This document shows positions 27,881-37,790 of a stretch of DNA of 49,588 nt, in pieces (position 1 is the first letter of the stretch; each line of letters begins with the position of its first letter). The stretch is from contig JACQYB010000014.1 of the NCBI GenBank assembly GCA_016208415.1, positions 98,484 to 148,071 on the forward strand, written 5' to 3'. The stretch is from Betaproteobacteria bacterium (GTDB taxonomy: Bacteria > Pseudomonadota > Gammaproteobacteria > Burkholderiales > Rhodocyclaceae). Below the pieces are notes generated by a model. That model searched no databases. It was not told the DNA's origin and was given only the letters and a program-made list of their open reading frames with translations. Position numbers and translations under genes: made by a program.

Positions 27881-28942
27881 ATGATTCGCTCCAATACCAT
27901 CCAGATCACTCCCGAAGTCCTGCATCTCATCGCCGGCATCGATGAGTTCAAGGGCGCTTGGCGCGCGCTCGGCACGCTGGCGCCGAATCGGCTCTCGGCG
28001 CTGCGGCGGGTCGCCACCATCGAGAGCATTGGCTCGTCCACCCGAATCGAGGGCAGCAAACTGTCGGACCGCGAAGTCGAGCGCTTGCTGTCCAACCTGC
28101 AAATCAAGTCCTTCACGACGCGCGACGAGCAGGAGGTCGCCGGCTACGCTGAGGTCATGGAGCTGTTGTTCTCATCCTGGCAAGACATCACCCTGACCGA
28201 GAACCACATCAAGCAACTGCACCGCGATCTGCTGGCCTACAGCGAAAAGGACGCCTGGCACCGGGGCAACTACAAGACCTCATCCAGCAGCGTTGTCGCG
28301 TTCGACGAAGGCGGCAAGGAAGTCGGCGTCGTGTTCGAGACGGCGACACCCTTCGACACGCCGCGTCTGATGGCCGAAATGGTGGCCTGGTTCAACGAAG
28401 AGCGGGCGGGTCCGGAGAACGCGACCCGACTCCATCCGTTGTTGCTCATCGCCATCTGGGTCGTGGTCTTCCTGGAGATCCACCCGTTCCAGGATGGCAA
28501 CGGCCGCCTGAGCCGCGTGCTCACCACCCTGCTGCTGCTGCAAGCCGGCTATGCCTACGTGCCTTACAGCTCGCTCGAAAGCGTGATCGAGCGGAGCAAG
28601 GAGGCCTACTACCTTGCGTTGCGGCAGACCCAGGGCACGATCCGGATCGATGCGCCGGACTGGCAGCCCTGGCTGATCTTCTTTCTGCGCGCCTTGGCAG
28701 AGCAAGTGCGCCGGCTCAACCGCAAGGTCGAGCGCGAGAGGCTGGTGCTCGCCGCACTGCCCGAACTGTCGCTGCAAATCGTCGAGTTCGCGCGCGAGCA
28801 TGGCCGCATCACGATGGGCGAGGCAATCCGCCTGACGGGAGGCAACCGCAATACGCTCAAGCAGCACTTCCGTGCGCTGGTGGAGCGTGGGCACCTCGGC
28901 CAGCACGGCAGCGGGCGCGGCGTCTGGTATGAGGTCAAGTAG
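27881..28942 (+). CDS. Fic-family protein with N-terminal inhibitory motif and C-terminal wHTH
   Basis: 353 aa. The Fic core motif is HPFQDGNGRLSR, which gives AMP-transferase (AMPylation) activity in the family. The inhibitory helix motif SSTRIEGSKL near residue 50 marks class II (self-inhibited). The C-terminus (GEAIRLTGGNRNTLKQHFRALVERGHL) is a winged helix, as in the Fic/DUF4172-like or SoFic group. The next gene is a type I restriction HsdR fragment; Fic genes often sit inside hsd operons. Base composition is less GC-rich than the backbone, suggesting transfer. Confidence 0.9.
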   Translation: MIRSNTIQITPEVLHLIAGIDEFKGAWRALGTLAPNRLSALRRVATIESIGSSTRIEGSKLSDREVERLLSNLQIKSFTTRDEQEVAGYAEVMELLFSSWQDITLTENHIKQLHRDLLAYSEKDAWHRGNYKTSSSSVVAFDEGGKEVGVVFETATPFDTPRLMAEMVAWFNEERAGPENATRLHPLLLIAIWVVVFLEIHPFQDGNGRLSRVLTTLLLLQAGYAYVPYSSLESVIERSKEAYYLALRQTQGTIRIDAPDWQPWLIFFLRALAEQVRRLNRKVERERLVLAALPELSLQIVEFAREHGRITMGEAIRLTGGNRNTLKQHFRALVERGHLGQHGSGRGVWYEVK

Positions 28943-28994
28943 GGGGCTTCATGACAGACGGCCGTGCGCAGAACCACAGGGGAGCGCAACTCAC

Positions 28995-30392
28995 ATGAAA
29001 GAAGCTGCCGCCCGCATCAAGATCAACAAGCTGCTCGAAGCAGCAGGCTGGCGCTTCTTTGCGGATAGCAACGGCTCCGCCAACATCCGCCTCGAACCCA
29101 GCGTCACGCTCAAGTCGGCCGATCTCGATGTCCTCGGGGAGAACTTCGAGAAATCCGAAAAAGGCTTCGTCGATTTCCTGCTCCTCGACGAAAAGGGCTT
29201 TCCGCTGCTCGTCCTCGAAGCCAAGGCCGCGGACAAGAACCCGCTCGTCGGCAAGGAACAGGCGCGCAAGTACGCCCGCTCCCAGAACTGCCGCTTCGTG
29301 ATCCTCTCCAACGGCAACCTGCACTACTTCTGGGATCTCGACCGCGGCAATCCGTACGTCATCACCTCGTTCCCCACGCCGGATTCCGTAAGTGGCTACC
29401 GAAAGGTCACGCCGAACCCGCAGCGCCTGATTACGGAGCAGGTCGGCGACGACTACATCGTCCTCACACAGCGCCCCAGCTATCAGGCCGAGGCCGGCTG
29501 GAAGAACGAAGGCGAGCGTCCGGCCTACATTCAGGCCAACAAGCTGCGCTTTCTCCGTCCGTACCAACTGAAGGCCATCCACAGCCTCCAGTCCGCCGTC
29601 AAGGACGGGAAGGACCGCTTCCTTTTCGAGATGGCCACCGGCACCGGCAAGACGCTCACGGCTGCTGCCGTCATCAAGCTTTTCCTTCGTTCCGGCAACG
29701 CCCGGCGGGTGCTCTTCCTGGTCGACCGGCTCGAACTGGAGGACCAGGCGAAGAAAGCCTTCGCGGCGTTGCTCTCCGCGGACTTGCAGACCGTCATCTA
29801 CAAGGAGAACCGTGACGACTGGCGCCGCGCGGAGATCGTCGTCACCACCGTGCAGTCGCTGCTCTTCAACAACAAGTACCAGCGGCTTTTCTCGCCGACC
29901 GACTTCGACCTCGTCATCTCCGATGAAGCACACCGCTCCATCGGCGGCAATGCGCGTGCGGTCTTCGACTACTTCATCGGCTACAAGCTCGGCCTGACGG
30001 CCACGCCGCGCGACTACCTCAAGCGCTTCGACAAGGCCGGTCCCACCACCCGCGACCCGCGCGAGGCCGAGCGCCGCCTGCTGCTCGACACCTACCGCAC
30101 CTTCGGCTGCGACAACAGCCTGCCGACTTTCCGCTACTCGCTGCTCGACGGCGTGAAGGACGGCTACCTGATCAATCCGACCGTGGTGGACGCCCGCACC
30201 GAGATCACCACCGAGCTGCTATCGGAAGATGGCTTCGTCGTCTCGTTCACCGACGACACCGGCGAGGACCAGCAGCAAACCTTCAAGCAGCGCGAGTTCG
30301 AGAAGCGCTTCTTCGCCGACGCTACCAACCAGATTTTCTGCAAGACCTTCCTTGAGAATGCCCTGCGCTGCCGCGTATCAGCCGCTGCTTGA
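28995..30392 (+). pseudogene. Truncated type I restriction enzyme HsdR (N-terminal half)
   Basis: 465 aa from the ATG at 28995. The N-terminal nuclease domain shows the PD-(D/E)XK-like VDFLLLDEKGFPLLVLEAKA. The helicase part has MATGTGKTLTAAA, VDRLELEDQ, DEAH and a GLTATPRD motif. It stops after FCKTFLENAL with an unrelated RCRVSAAA tail. The second RecA domain and the EcoEI-type C-terminal domain are missing (full proteins are about 800 aa). No hsdM or hsdS is in the window, so restriction is not expected. The 254-bp gap downstream (30393-30646) holds no recognisable hsdR remnant. Confidence 0.87.
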
Positions 30393-30621
30393 AAATCACT
30401 GTCAGCGAGCTACTGCACCGGGCAGGCGTATAGCCGTAGTCGGCGGGGCAGGAGGTGCGGCGGTGATCGGAGGCACGAAGCCAGGGCGCGGGGTTTGCGC
30501 GCTGGCGGGGTTCAGGCTGGCACGGCGCAGCGAAGGCGCGGGGCTTGCGGTTTCTGGTGCAAGCGCCGTGACTGAGCGGTCAAGGGGGATGATGTGCCCA
30601 TGCCTACCACTTGCCGGTTGA

Positions 30622-30641
30622 TACCATTATTTGCTACCATT
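30622..30641. promoter_or_regulatory. Candidate hicAB operator (TACCATT direct repeat)
   Basis: TACCATT at 30622-30628 and 30635-30641, just upstream of the hicA ATG. HicB proteins with a DNA-binding C-terminus repress their own promoter. Assignment rests on position and repetition only. Confidence 0.3.
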
Positions 30642-30646
30642 CGGCC

Positions 30647-30901
30647 ATGAAGCGAAAGCACGAGCGCACCTTGGAATTGATCTTTTCCCGACCCGTGTCA
30701 GCCAACGTTCGCTGGGCCGACATCGAGGCGCTGTTCGTCGAGTTGGGCGGGCAGGTTGCCGAGCGGGAAGGGTCGCGCGTGCTGGTGCGTTTGTTTGGCG
30801 ATAGGCGGGTGTTCCATCGGCCTCATCCCGAGCCAACCACGGACAAGGGTGCGGTAGAGGCCATCCGCAAGTGGCTGGAAGAACACGGAGTGAAACCATG
30901 A
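30647..30901 (+). CDS. hicA: HicA family mRNA interferase toxin
   Basis: 84 aa from the ATG at 30647. A dsRNA-binding-like fold with RWADIEALFVELGGQVAEREGSRVLVRL, the region of the catalytic His (VFHRPHPEP) and VEAIRKWLEEHG. Cleaves mRNA independently of or at the ribosome. Its stop overlaps the hicB start (ATGA). Confidence 0.92.
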   Translation: MKRKHERTLELIFSRPVSANVRWADIEALFVELGGQVAEREGSRVLVRLFGDRRVFHRPHPEPTTDKGAVEAIRKWLEEHGVKP

Positions 30902-31233
30902 ACACCATGACGATCAACGGCTATCAGGCGGTCATCTCATTCGACCCGGACATTCAGATGTTCCGGGGCGAGTTCGTTGGGCTGAACGGCGGGGCCGACT
31001 TCTATGCCAAGGATGTCGATGGCTTGCGCCGCGAAGGCGAGATTTCCTTGCGGGTTTTCCTTGAAGCCTGCGCCGAGGATGGCGTCGATCCGCGCAAGCA
31101 CTTCTCCGGCAAATTCTCCCTGCGCGTCGATCCCGAATTGCACGAAGCCGCCACTATCGCCGCCGCTGCGCATGGGCAGAGCCTCAACCAGTGGGCTGCC
31201 GAGGCCATCCGGCAAGCGGCACGGGCGGAATGA
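30898..31233 (+). CDS. hicB: HicB family antitoxin
   Basis: 111 aa. The degraded RNase H-fold N-terminus (YQAVISFDPDIQMFRGEFVGLNG) is followed by a ribbon-helix-helix C-terminus (FSLRVDPELHEAATIAAAAHGQSLNQWAAEAI), which should bind the operator. Toxin-first gene order is normal for hicAB. Confidence 0.92.
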   Translation: MNTMTINGYQAVISFDPDIQMFRGEFVGLNGGADFYAKDVDGLRREGEISLRVFLEACAEDGVDPRKHFSGKFSLRVDPELHEAATIAAAAHGQSLNQWAAEAIRQAARAE

Positions 31234-31357
31234 TGGACGGCGGCATTGCCAATACCGGGTATGGAACCGGGTACGAAATGAGCGGCCTTTCCGCGACATT
31301 TCGTAGTGATGCAGCTTTTAGGCCGTACTTCGCGTTCAACGCCTGAGGCGCCGGCCC

Positions 31358-31579
31358 ATGCAACCCCCGGTGCTGGATTCGACGCTCACCTGCCCGAAGT
31401 GCGGCCACGCCCGCACCGAGCGCATGCCCACCGACGCCTGCCAATGGTTCTACGAGTGCGTGGCCTGCCACGCCATCCTGCGCCCCAAGCCCGGCGACTG
31501 CTGCGTCTTCTGCTCCTACGGCAGCGTGCCCTGTCCGCCCGTCCAGGAGCACGGCGGGCAACACGGCTGTTGTGGCTGA
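31358..31579 (+). CDS. GDCCxFCxYG-type zinc-ribbon small protein
   Basis: 73 aa. Cys pairs CPKCGH, CVAC and the motif GDCCVFCSYGSVPCPP, ending HGCCG. Small proteins with this motif are widespread in Proteobacteria and uncharacterised; metal binding (Zn) is likely from ten cysteines. The stop overlaps no neighbour; the Mut7-C gene starts 56 bp later. Confidence 0.75.
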   Translation: MQPPVLDSTLTCPKCGHARTERMPTDACQWFYECVACHAILRPKPGDCCVFCSYGSVPCPPVQEHGGQHGCCG

Positions 31580-31635
31580 TCCGCGCAGACACCTTGCGTG
31601 AGCGCGCGGCGCGGGCGGGGTGCGATACTCCGCCG

Positions 31636-32406
31636 ATGGTCACCGCCACCTTCCGCTTCTACGAAGAACTGAACGATTTCCTCGCGCCGGATCTGCGCCG
31701 CCACGAGTTCCCGCACGCCTGCGCCCGCGCCGCCACCACCAAGCACATGATCGAGGCCCTCGGCGTGCCCCACACCGAGGTGGAACTGATCCTCGTCAAT
31801 GGCGAGTCGGTCGGCTTCGGCCGGCTGCTGGCGGATGGCGACCGGGTGGCCGTGTATCCCCGCTTCGAGGCACTGGACGTCACGCCGCTGCTGCGCCTGC
31901 GCAGCCACCCGCTGCGGGTGACGCGCTTCGTCGCCGATGCGCACCTGGGCGGGCTCGCCCACCTGCTGCGCATGGCGGGCTTCGACACCCTCTACGACAA
32001 CGGCCTGGACGACGGCGCGATCGTCGCCCTCTCCGTGCAGCAGGGCCGCATCGTTCTCACCCGCGACCGCGAACTGCTCAAGCGCCGCGAGCTCACCCAC
32101 GGCTGTTTCGTGCATGCGCTCAAGCCGGCGCAGCAGGTGCGCGAGATCTTCGACCGGCTGGATCTGGCCCGCAGTGCCCGGCCCTTCACCCTGTGCCTGG
32201 AATGCAACGCGCCGCTGCGCGCCATCGGTGCGGCGGAGGTGGGCGGGCGGGCCCCCGCCGACGTGCGCCAGCGCCACGCCCGCTTCGCCACCTGCGACGC
32301 CTGCGGGCGCGTGTTCTGGGAAGGCTCCCACTGGGCGCGCATGCGCGCACTGCTCGACGACCTCATCCCGCCCGCGGCCCCCGCTCCCGCGGCCCGCGCC
32401 GATTGA
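31636..32406 (+). CDS. Mut7-C RNase domain protein with N-terminal ubiquitin-like domain
   Basis: 256 aa. Residues 1-85 form a ThiS/ubiquitin-like domain (ATFRFYEELNDFL, LVNGESVGFGRLLADGDRV). Residues 95-245 form the Mut7-C PIN-like domain (RFVADAHLGGLAHLLRMAGFDTLY, IVLTRDRELLKR) with a treble-clef-like CLECN...CDACGRVFW. Predicted RNase; substrate unknown. Confidence 0.88.
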   Translation: MVTATFRFYEELNDFLAPDLRRHEFPHACARAATTKHMIEALGVPHTEVELILVNGESVGFGRLLADGDRVAVYPRFEALDVTPLLRLRSHPLRVTRFVADAHLGGLAHLLRMAGFDTLYDNGLDDGAIVALSVQQGRIVLTRDRELLKRRELTHGCFVHALKPAQQVREIFDRLDLARSARPFTLCLECNAPLRAIGAAEVGGRAPADVRQRHARFATCDACGRVFWEGSHWARMRALLDDLIPPAAPAPAARAD

Positions 32407-32582
32407 ACAGCCGCCCGGCGCCGCTGCATCGACCCGGCAGTCCCGGCGCACCCTTCGCGATCGATTCGCGAGCAGCATCGAGCCCCGCATCGGCTTTCCC
32501 GGCGGGGGCTGCGCGACGTGCGTTAAGGCGCGTTTAAGGGCGCTCGCCGACACTGGGTTCACCACGATTCCGGAGAACCCCC

Positions 32583-32987
32583 ATGCGCAGCCTGATCCTG
32601 GCAGTGTCCGTCCTGACGGTGCTGCCTGCCCACGCCGAGAGCCCGCAGGCCCTGATTTCCACCTACGCCGCCGCCGCGGCCGCCGCCCAGCCGGGCTTTG
32701 CGCCCTCACCCCAGCGCGGACGGGACTTCTTCATGCGGCGCTGGAACGTCACCGAGCGCATGCCCAACTGCGCCGCCTGCCACACCGAGCGGCCCGCCGC
32801 CGCCGGCAGCCACGTCATCACCAGCAAGGCCATCAAGCCGCTGGCGCCGACGGCCAATGCCGAGCGCTTCACCAGCACCGCCAAGGTGGAGAAGTGGTTC
32901 CGCCGCAACTGCACCGAGGTGGTGGGGCGCGAGTGCAGCGCGGCGGAGAAGGCCGACTTCCTTCGCTTCGTGATGCAGGAGGGCTGA
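32583..32987 (+). CDS. DUF1924 c-type cytochrome
   Basis: 134 aa. Signal peptide (MRSLILAVSVLTVLPAHAES) and a single heme site CAACH near residue 62, with Met residues downstream near the end as possible axial ligands. DUF1924 proteins sit next to cytochrome b561 genes, as here (2 bp apart), suggesting a small periplasmic electron-transfer pair. Confidence 0.88.
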   Translation: MRSLILAVSVLTVLPAHAESPQALISTYAAAAAAAQPGFAPSPQRGRDFFMRRWNVTERMPNCAACHTERPAAAGSHVITSKAIKPLAPTANAERFTSTAKVEKWFRRNCTEVVGRECSAAEKADFLRFVMQEG

Positions 32988-32989
32988 GC

Positions 32990-33649
32990 ATGCGCACCGC
33001 GATGACGACGACCTCCGGCGCTTCGTTGTCACGCGAGGCGGTTGATGCCGCCCTGGCGCGGCCCGGCGGCGGCATGGGCCCCGTGCGGGTATGGGACCCG
33101 GTGGTGCGTCTCGGCCACTGGACGCTGGCGGGGGCCTTTGCCGTGGCCTGGGTCACGGCTGACTCCGAATCCTGGCGCCTGGTGCATGTGTGGGCGGGCT
33201 ACGTCATGGCGGCGGTGATCCTGCTGCGCCTGGTGTGGGGCGTGGTGGGCACGCGCTACGCGCGCTTCTCCAGCTTCCTGCACCGGCCGGCCGCGGTCCT
33301 GGCCTATCTGAAGAGCCTGCCCACCTCACGGCCGCAGCACTGGACCGGGCACAACCCCGCCGGCGGCTACGCCATCGTCGCCTTGCTGGCCCTGGGGCTG
33401 GCGGCTGCCGGCAGCGGCTGGCTGGTATACAACGAAGTCGGCGGGGAGTGGATGGAGGAGGGCCACGAGGCGCTGGCCGAGGCGCTGCTGGCGGTGGTGG
33501 GCCTGCATCTGGCGGGGGTGGCGGTGAGCAGCCTGCTTCACGGCGAGAACCTGGTGCGCGCCATGGTCACCGGCTGGAAGGGCGCCGCACCGGACGGGTC
33601 CACGCGTGGAGACCACGCCGGCTCAAGGCGGCGCCTGTCACGGCCGTAA
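32990..33649 (+). CDS. Cytochrome b561 family membrane protein
   Basis: 219 aa with four predicted transmembrane segments and paired His residues: RLGHWTLAGAFAVAW, LVHVWAGYVMAAVILLRLVWG, GYAIVALLALGLAAAGSGW and LLAVVGLHLAGVAVSSLLH. Ni/Fe-hydrogenase-type b561 fold. Probably passes electrons to the DUF1924 cytochrome. Confidence 0.9.
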   Translation: MRTAMTTTSGASLSREAVDAALARPGGGMGPVRVWDPVVRLGHWTLAGAFAVAWVTADSESWRLVHVWAGYVMAAVILLRLVWGVVGTRYARFSSFLHRPAAVLAYLKSLPTSRPQHWTGHNPAGGYAIVALLALGLAAAGSGWLVYNEVGGEWMEEGHEALAEALLAVVGLHLAGVAVSSLLHGENLVRAMVTGWKGAAPDGSTRGDHAGSRRRLSRP

Positions 33650-33682
33650 TCCCGGTGAGACAGTCCAGCGCCGTGCATCAGC

Positions 33683-35302
33683 ATGAAGATCAATCTCCCC
33701 GTCACGCAACAGGAAGTTCTCATCCCCCACGACAGGTATCTGGTGTCCAGGACCGACCTCAAGGGCCGGATCACCTACGCCAACGATGCCTTCGTTGAGG
33801 TGAGCGGATATTCCCGGCAAGAACTCGTCGGCGCCAGCCACAACATCGTCCGTCACCCGGACATGCCGCCGCAGGCCTTCGCCGACCTGTGGACGACCCT
33901 CCAGGCCGGACTGCCGTGGCGCGGGGTGGTGAAGAACCGGTGCAAGGACGGCGGTTTCTACTGGGTGGATGCCGTGGTGGTGCCGGCGCGCAGGAACGAC
34001 GAGACCATCGGCTTCATGTCGGTGCGCACGCCACCCGGGCGCGCGCAGGTGAGGCAGGCCGAGGAGTTGTATCGCCGCTTGCGGGAGGACAGGAACGCCG
34101 CCTTCCACAGCGGTCGTCGCGGCATCGCGGCCCTGACCCTGCGCGCGCGGGTGACGGCCGCGGCCCTCGGTGTGGTGGCGCTGATCGCCCTGGTGGCCGG
34201 CGTGGCCCTGGGCAGCGGCAGCGCCAACGCGGCCCTGGTGATCGGCGCCAGCCTCGCCGCGGCCGCGTGTGCCGCGGGCGGCGGCTGGATGCTGGTGCGC
34301 GCGGTGGAAGCGCCCATCCGCGAGGCGGTGCGCCACTTCGACCGCATCGCCCAGGGCAACCTGACGGCCGCCATCGACGTCAGCGGGCGCGACGACACCG
34401 GCCGGCTGTTGTGCCATCTTGCCGCCATGCAGGTGCATCTGCGCGCCATGCTGGACGAGGTGGCCGGCATTTCCGCGGCCATCGACGCGCAGGGGGAGAG
34501 GGTGGATCGCGACATGGAGCGGGTGGTGACGCGTTGCGAACAGCAGCGCGAAACGGTCCGGCATGTGGCCTCGGCATGTGCGCAGTTCAATGCCTCGGCC
34601 CAGGCCGTGGCGGACAGCGCCGGCGACACCGCCGCGGCGGCGCGCGCGTCCCAGGCGCTGGTGGACGGCAGCAGCCGCAGCATCGGCGACAGCATGGCCG
34701 CCACCAACCGGGTGGTGGACGCGGTGCGCGATTCCGGGGCCACCATCCAGGAGCTTTCCGCATCCATCCAGACCATCGGCGAGGTGACGCGGGTCATCGA
34801 GGAGATCGCCTCGCAGACCAACCTGCTGGCGCTCAATGCCGCCATCGAGGCCGCCCGCGCCGGCGAAAGCGGCCGGGGCTTCGCCGTGGTGGCCGACGAG
34901 GTACGCAAGCTGGCGGAGCGCACCACCCGCTCCACTGCCGACATCAGCGCCACCGTGGCCACCATCCAGTGCGCCACCCGCAACGCCGTCACCGGCATGG
35001 AGCAGGCGGCGCGCGAAGTGGAGACGGGCATCGGCATGATGCGCGAGTCGGTGGGAGGTCTCGCCGGCATCACCGAGGCCAGCAGCCGCGTCACCGACAT
35101 GGCGCAGCACATCTCCCTTGCGGCCCGGGAACAGGGTGCGTCCAGCGCCGCCGTGGCCGGCGACATGGGGCGCATCAGCGAGATCATCGAGGCCAACACC
35201 GACACCGCCCGCGAGGCCAAGCACCGTGCCGACGAACTGCGCGGGGCCTCCGGCCGGCTGCGCCACCTGATCGGCGAGTTCGAACTGCACCGTCGCCGCT
35301 GA
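33683..35302 (+). CDS. PAS-containing (Aer-like) methyl-accepting chemotaxis protein
   Basis: 539 aa. A cytoplasmic N-terminal PAS domain (about 10-115, [35 protein letters not shown]) as in the FAD-binding redox sensor Aer. Then a hydrophobic hairpin (about 155-205), HAMP ([18 protein letters not shown]) and the signalling tip ([41 protein letters not shown]). No periplasmic domain, so intracellular redox or energy sensing is likely. A paralogue lies at 38630-40723. Confidence 0.93.
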   Translation: MKINLPVTQQEVLIPHDRYLVSRTDLKGRITYANDAFVEVSGYSRQELVGASHNIVRHPDMPPQAFADLWTTLQAGLPWRGVVKNRCKDGGFYWVDAVVVPARRNDETIGFMSVRTPPGRAQVRQAEELYRRLREDRNAAFHSGRRGIAALTLRARVTAAALGVVALIALVAGVALGSGSANAALVIGASLAAAACAAGGGWMLVRAVEAPIREAVRHFDRIAQGNLTAAIDVSGRDDTGRLLCHLAAMQVHLRAMLDEVAGISAAIDAQGERVDRDMERVVTRCEQQRETVRHVASACAQFNASAQAVADSAGDTAAAARASQALVDGSSRSIGDSMAATNRVVDAVRDSGATIQELSASIQTIGEVTRVIEEIASQTNLLALNAAIEAARAGESGRGFAVVADEVRKLAERTTRSTADISATVATIQCATRNAVTGMEQAAREVETGIGMMRESVGGLAGITEASSRVTDMAQHISLAAREQGASSAAVAGDMGRISEIIEANTDTAREAKHRADELRGASGRLRHLIGEFELHRRR

Positions 35303-35364
35303 GCCGCGCGGTCGGCGCGGCGAACCCACACCGCCCCCTGTTCGTCGGGAGGCAGGCCGAAGAT

Positions 35365-35607
35365 CTACGGCACCAGATCCAGGCGCCGTTCGATGCGCTC
35401 GATGCGTTCCGCCAGGCGATCCAGGACTGCCTGTCGTCGAGCATCGGTCTCGTCGCCAAACGTGACTTCGCGCTTGACCAGGCTCATCTGGTGTTCGAGT
35501 CCGGAAATGCGGTGCTTCACGTCGTTCATGTCCTCTGCGATCTGGTCCACTCGCCCCCGGATGTGGCCCAGGTGTTCGAGCACGAGGCTCTCAAGATTGT
35601 CGGTCAT
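35365..35607 (-). CDS. Small coiled-coil protein of unknown function
   Basis: 80 aa from MTDNLESLVLEHLGHIRG, set by a strong AAGGAGGG ribosome site. Almost entirely heptad-like (IRGRVDQIAEDMNDVKHRIS, LERIERRLDL-type end). Resembles short hypothetical proteins found in many Proteobacteria; no function can be assigned. The longer frame to 35727 is not supported. Confidence 0.7.
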   Translation of the reverse strand: MTDNLESLVLEHLGHIRGRVDQIAEDMNDVKHRISGLEHQMSLVKREVTFGDETDARRQAVLDRLAERIERIERRLDLVP

Positions 35608-36125
35608 ATCAACCCTCCTTTCGCGCAAGTATATCTCCGGGACGTTCGACGTCGCGTCCGCCCATGCGGTCCCTGCAGACGCCGCGGCTGCCCGGGAGCG
35701 CTCGACGCAGGTGCGAGCGCAGTGCACTTGAGCCGCCCCCGGGAGGGTGCCCGATGATGGCGGCGTCCTGCGCCGCCATCGTTCCCCGCCTGGATTTCCC
35801 GGCGCGCTGATCAGGTATTTCGAAGGCGAAGCGCCGTCGGCGCCCGATGGACGCGCGGCGCCATATGCGAGAGTGTTCGACGTACCCCAGTCGGTCGCGC
35901 GGAGGGGGTGGAAAACGCGACCGAGCCAGCGGCCAGGGATAATTTATAACTAAACAAAGTGATGGAATTCGCTCGCCCAACAGCCTATATTTCTTTCGAC
36001 GCAGGGGATTCGCACGCCGCCGGGGGCGCAACGGCGGTTTATTGGCAGCGAGCGCTACGGGGTCTCGGGCCGGACACGGGTTTGTGCGCTTCCGGCGCCA
36101 CGGCGCTCCCGATGCGGGCACCCCT
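35608..36125. other. 518-bp intergenic region between divergent genes
   Basis: No gene supported. It must hold the promoters of the small coiled-coil gene (minus) and the histidine kinase (plus). An AT-rich patch, ATAATTTATAACTAAAC at about 35938-35954, stands out in the GC-rich background and is the best promoter candidate for the kinase operon. Confidence 0.4.
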
Positions 36126-37790
36126 ATGACAGAATCACCATCGCGTTTCGCCCGGCGTTTCGCGACCGGCGGTCCGGCCACGAGGGGGGTCGTGCGCGTG
36201 GTGCTTCTGTACGCCGCGTTCTCCCTGCTGTGGGCACTGCTCTCGGACCGTGCCATCGGCCAGGTGGCCGGTGCTCCAGCCGTCGCCACCGTCTCCCTGG
36301 TGCTCAAGTACGCCGGCTTTGTCGCCGTGTCGGCGCTGGTTCTGACCTTCCTGCTCAAGCGCCTGGCGGCCAGTTTCAACAAGTGCGAAGACGACCTGCG
36401 CAACGTCCTGGACCAGGCCGGCGAGGCCATCTGCATTTTCGATACCGATCTTCGGTTGGTCTATGCCAATCCGGCGGCGCAGGCCATCACCGGCTACCGT
36501 GCCGAAGAACTGCACCGCCTGTCGGTTCCCGATCTGTTGTCGGACGACGGCCGGCGCATGCTCCCCGGCCATATCGAACGGCTGAAGAACGAAGGTACTT
36601 CCCGGGACGAGTGGGTCATTCGCACCAGGGACGGCGGCCCGCTGTGCCTGGACGTCACCAGCCAGCGCCTGCCCGACGGCCGCCACCTGGCCTTCGGACG
36701 CAACCTCACCGTGGAGCGGGAGACGCAGCGGGAGATGGAGAACGAGCGCCGGCGCCTGCACGCGCTCATGCACGCCATTCCCGATCCGCTGTGGCTGCAT
36801 GACGCCGACGGGCAATGCGTCTACAGCAACGCCGCCGCCCGGCGCAGCCTTGGTCTCGATGCGCAGGGCTCTCCAGGATCGGGCAATGGCGAAGGCCAGG
36901 AACACCACGCCCCGGCGGCGCTGGTCTCCGACCGGGGCGTGCTGGCCACGCACCGGCCGCACCACTTCGATTACTGGCATGCCGACGCCGGCGGACGGCG
37001 CCGCACCCTGGATGCCGTGTCCAAGGCGCCCGTATTCGATGCCGACGGCAAGGCGCTGGGGGTGGCCAGCGTCGCCCGGGACGTCACCGAGCTGCACCAT
37101 GCCCGCAAGATGCAGGAACGCGCCGCCGCGCGCCTCAAGGCCCTGGCCACGCGCCAGATCGAGATCCAGGAAGAAGAGCGCAAGACGCTGGCGCGGGAAC
37201 TTCACGACGAATTCGGCCAGGCGCTGACGGCGGTGCAGCACGCCCTGGAGATGGCCCGGCGCCATTGCAGCGGCGCCTCGGTGGAGGCGGCCGTCGCCCG
37301 CGGCATCGCCTCGGCGGACCAACTGCTCGAATCCACCCGCAACATCTCGCGCCGCCTGCATCCGCCGCAACTCGACGACCTGGGGCTGGTGCCGGCGCTG
37401 CGCTGGCACGTGGACAAGCTCTGCGGAACCGACACGCCCAAGCTCGCGCTGTACGAGAACGTGGGCAGCGAGCGCTTTGCGCCCGAGATCGAACTGGCCT
37501 GTTTCCGCATCGCCCAGGAATCGCTGTGCAACGCGCTGCGTCACGCCCGGGCCCGGGAAGTGAGCGTGCACCTCACGCGCCGGCCGCGGGAGTTGTGCCT
37601 GTCCATCTGCGACGACGGCAACGGATTCGATGTCGATTCCACCCTGCAGTCCTCGGGCGAGCTGAATTCCCTCGGCCTGATCGGCATGCGCGAACGGGTG
37701 GCCGCCGTGGACGGCTTCTTCCTCGTCGACTCCCGCCCGGGCGCGGGAACCGAGATCCTGGCGGCATTCAAGCTGGCAGCGGAACCATGA
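36126..37790 (+). CDS. NarX/LiaS-type sensor histidine kinase with PAS domains
   Basis: 554 aa. Two transmembrane segments (about 22-40 and 62-80) with a very short periplasmic loop, PAS 1 (about 95-205), PAS 2 (about 220-335), the HisKA_3 dimerisation region with the phospho-acceptor in ARELHDEFGQALTAVQ (His about 360) and a HATPase (about 450-550, DDGNGFD, GLIGMRERV). Its stop overlaps the response-regulator start (ATGA). Signal unknown. Confidence 0.93.
   Translation: MTESPSRFARRFATGGPATRGVVRVVLLYAAFSLLWALLSDRAIGQVAGAPAVATVSLVLKYAGFVAVSALVLTFLLKRLAASFNKCEDDLRNVLDQAGEAICIFDTDLRLVYANPAAQAITGYRAEELHRLSVPDLLSDDGRRMLPGHIERLKNEGTSRDEWVIRTRDGGPLCLDVTSQRLPDGRHLAFGRNLTVERETQREMENERRRLHALMHAIPDPLWLHDADGQCVYSNAAARRSLGLDAQGSPGSGNGEGQEHHAPAALVSDRGVLATHRPHHFDYWHADAGGRRRTLDAVSKAPVFDADGKALGVASVARDVTELHHARKMQERAAARLKALATRQIEIQEEERKTLARELHDEFGQALTAVQHALEMARRHCSGASVEAAVARGIASADQLLESTRNISRRLHPPQLDDLGLVPALRWHVDKLCGTDTPKLALYENVGSERFAPEIELACFRIAQESLCNALRHARAREVSVHLTRRPRELCLSICDDGNGFDVDSTLQSSGELNSLGLIGMRERVAAVDGFFLVDSRPGAGTEILAAFKLAAEP

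Noticed and set aside
30393-30610. Remaining 3' part of hsdR after a frameshift
   Set aside because: No frame downstream of the break shows the second RecA domain or EcoEI-type C-terminus; the sequence is unrelated.
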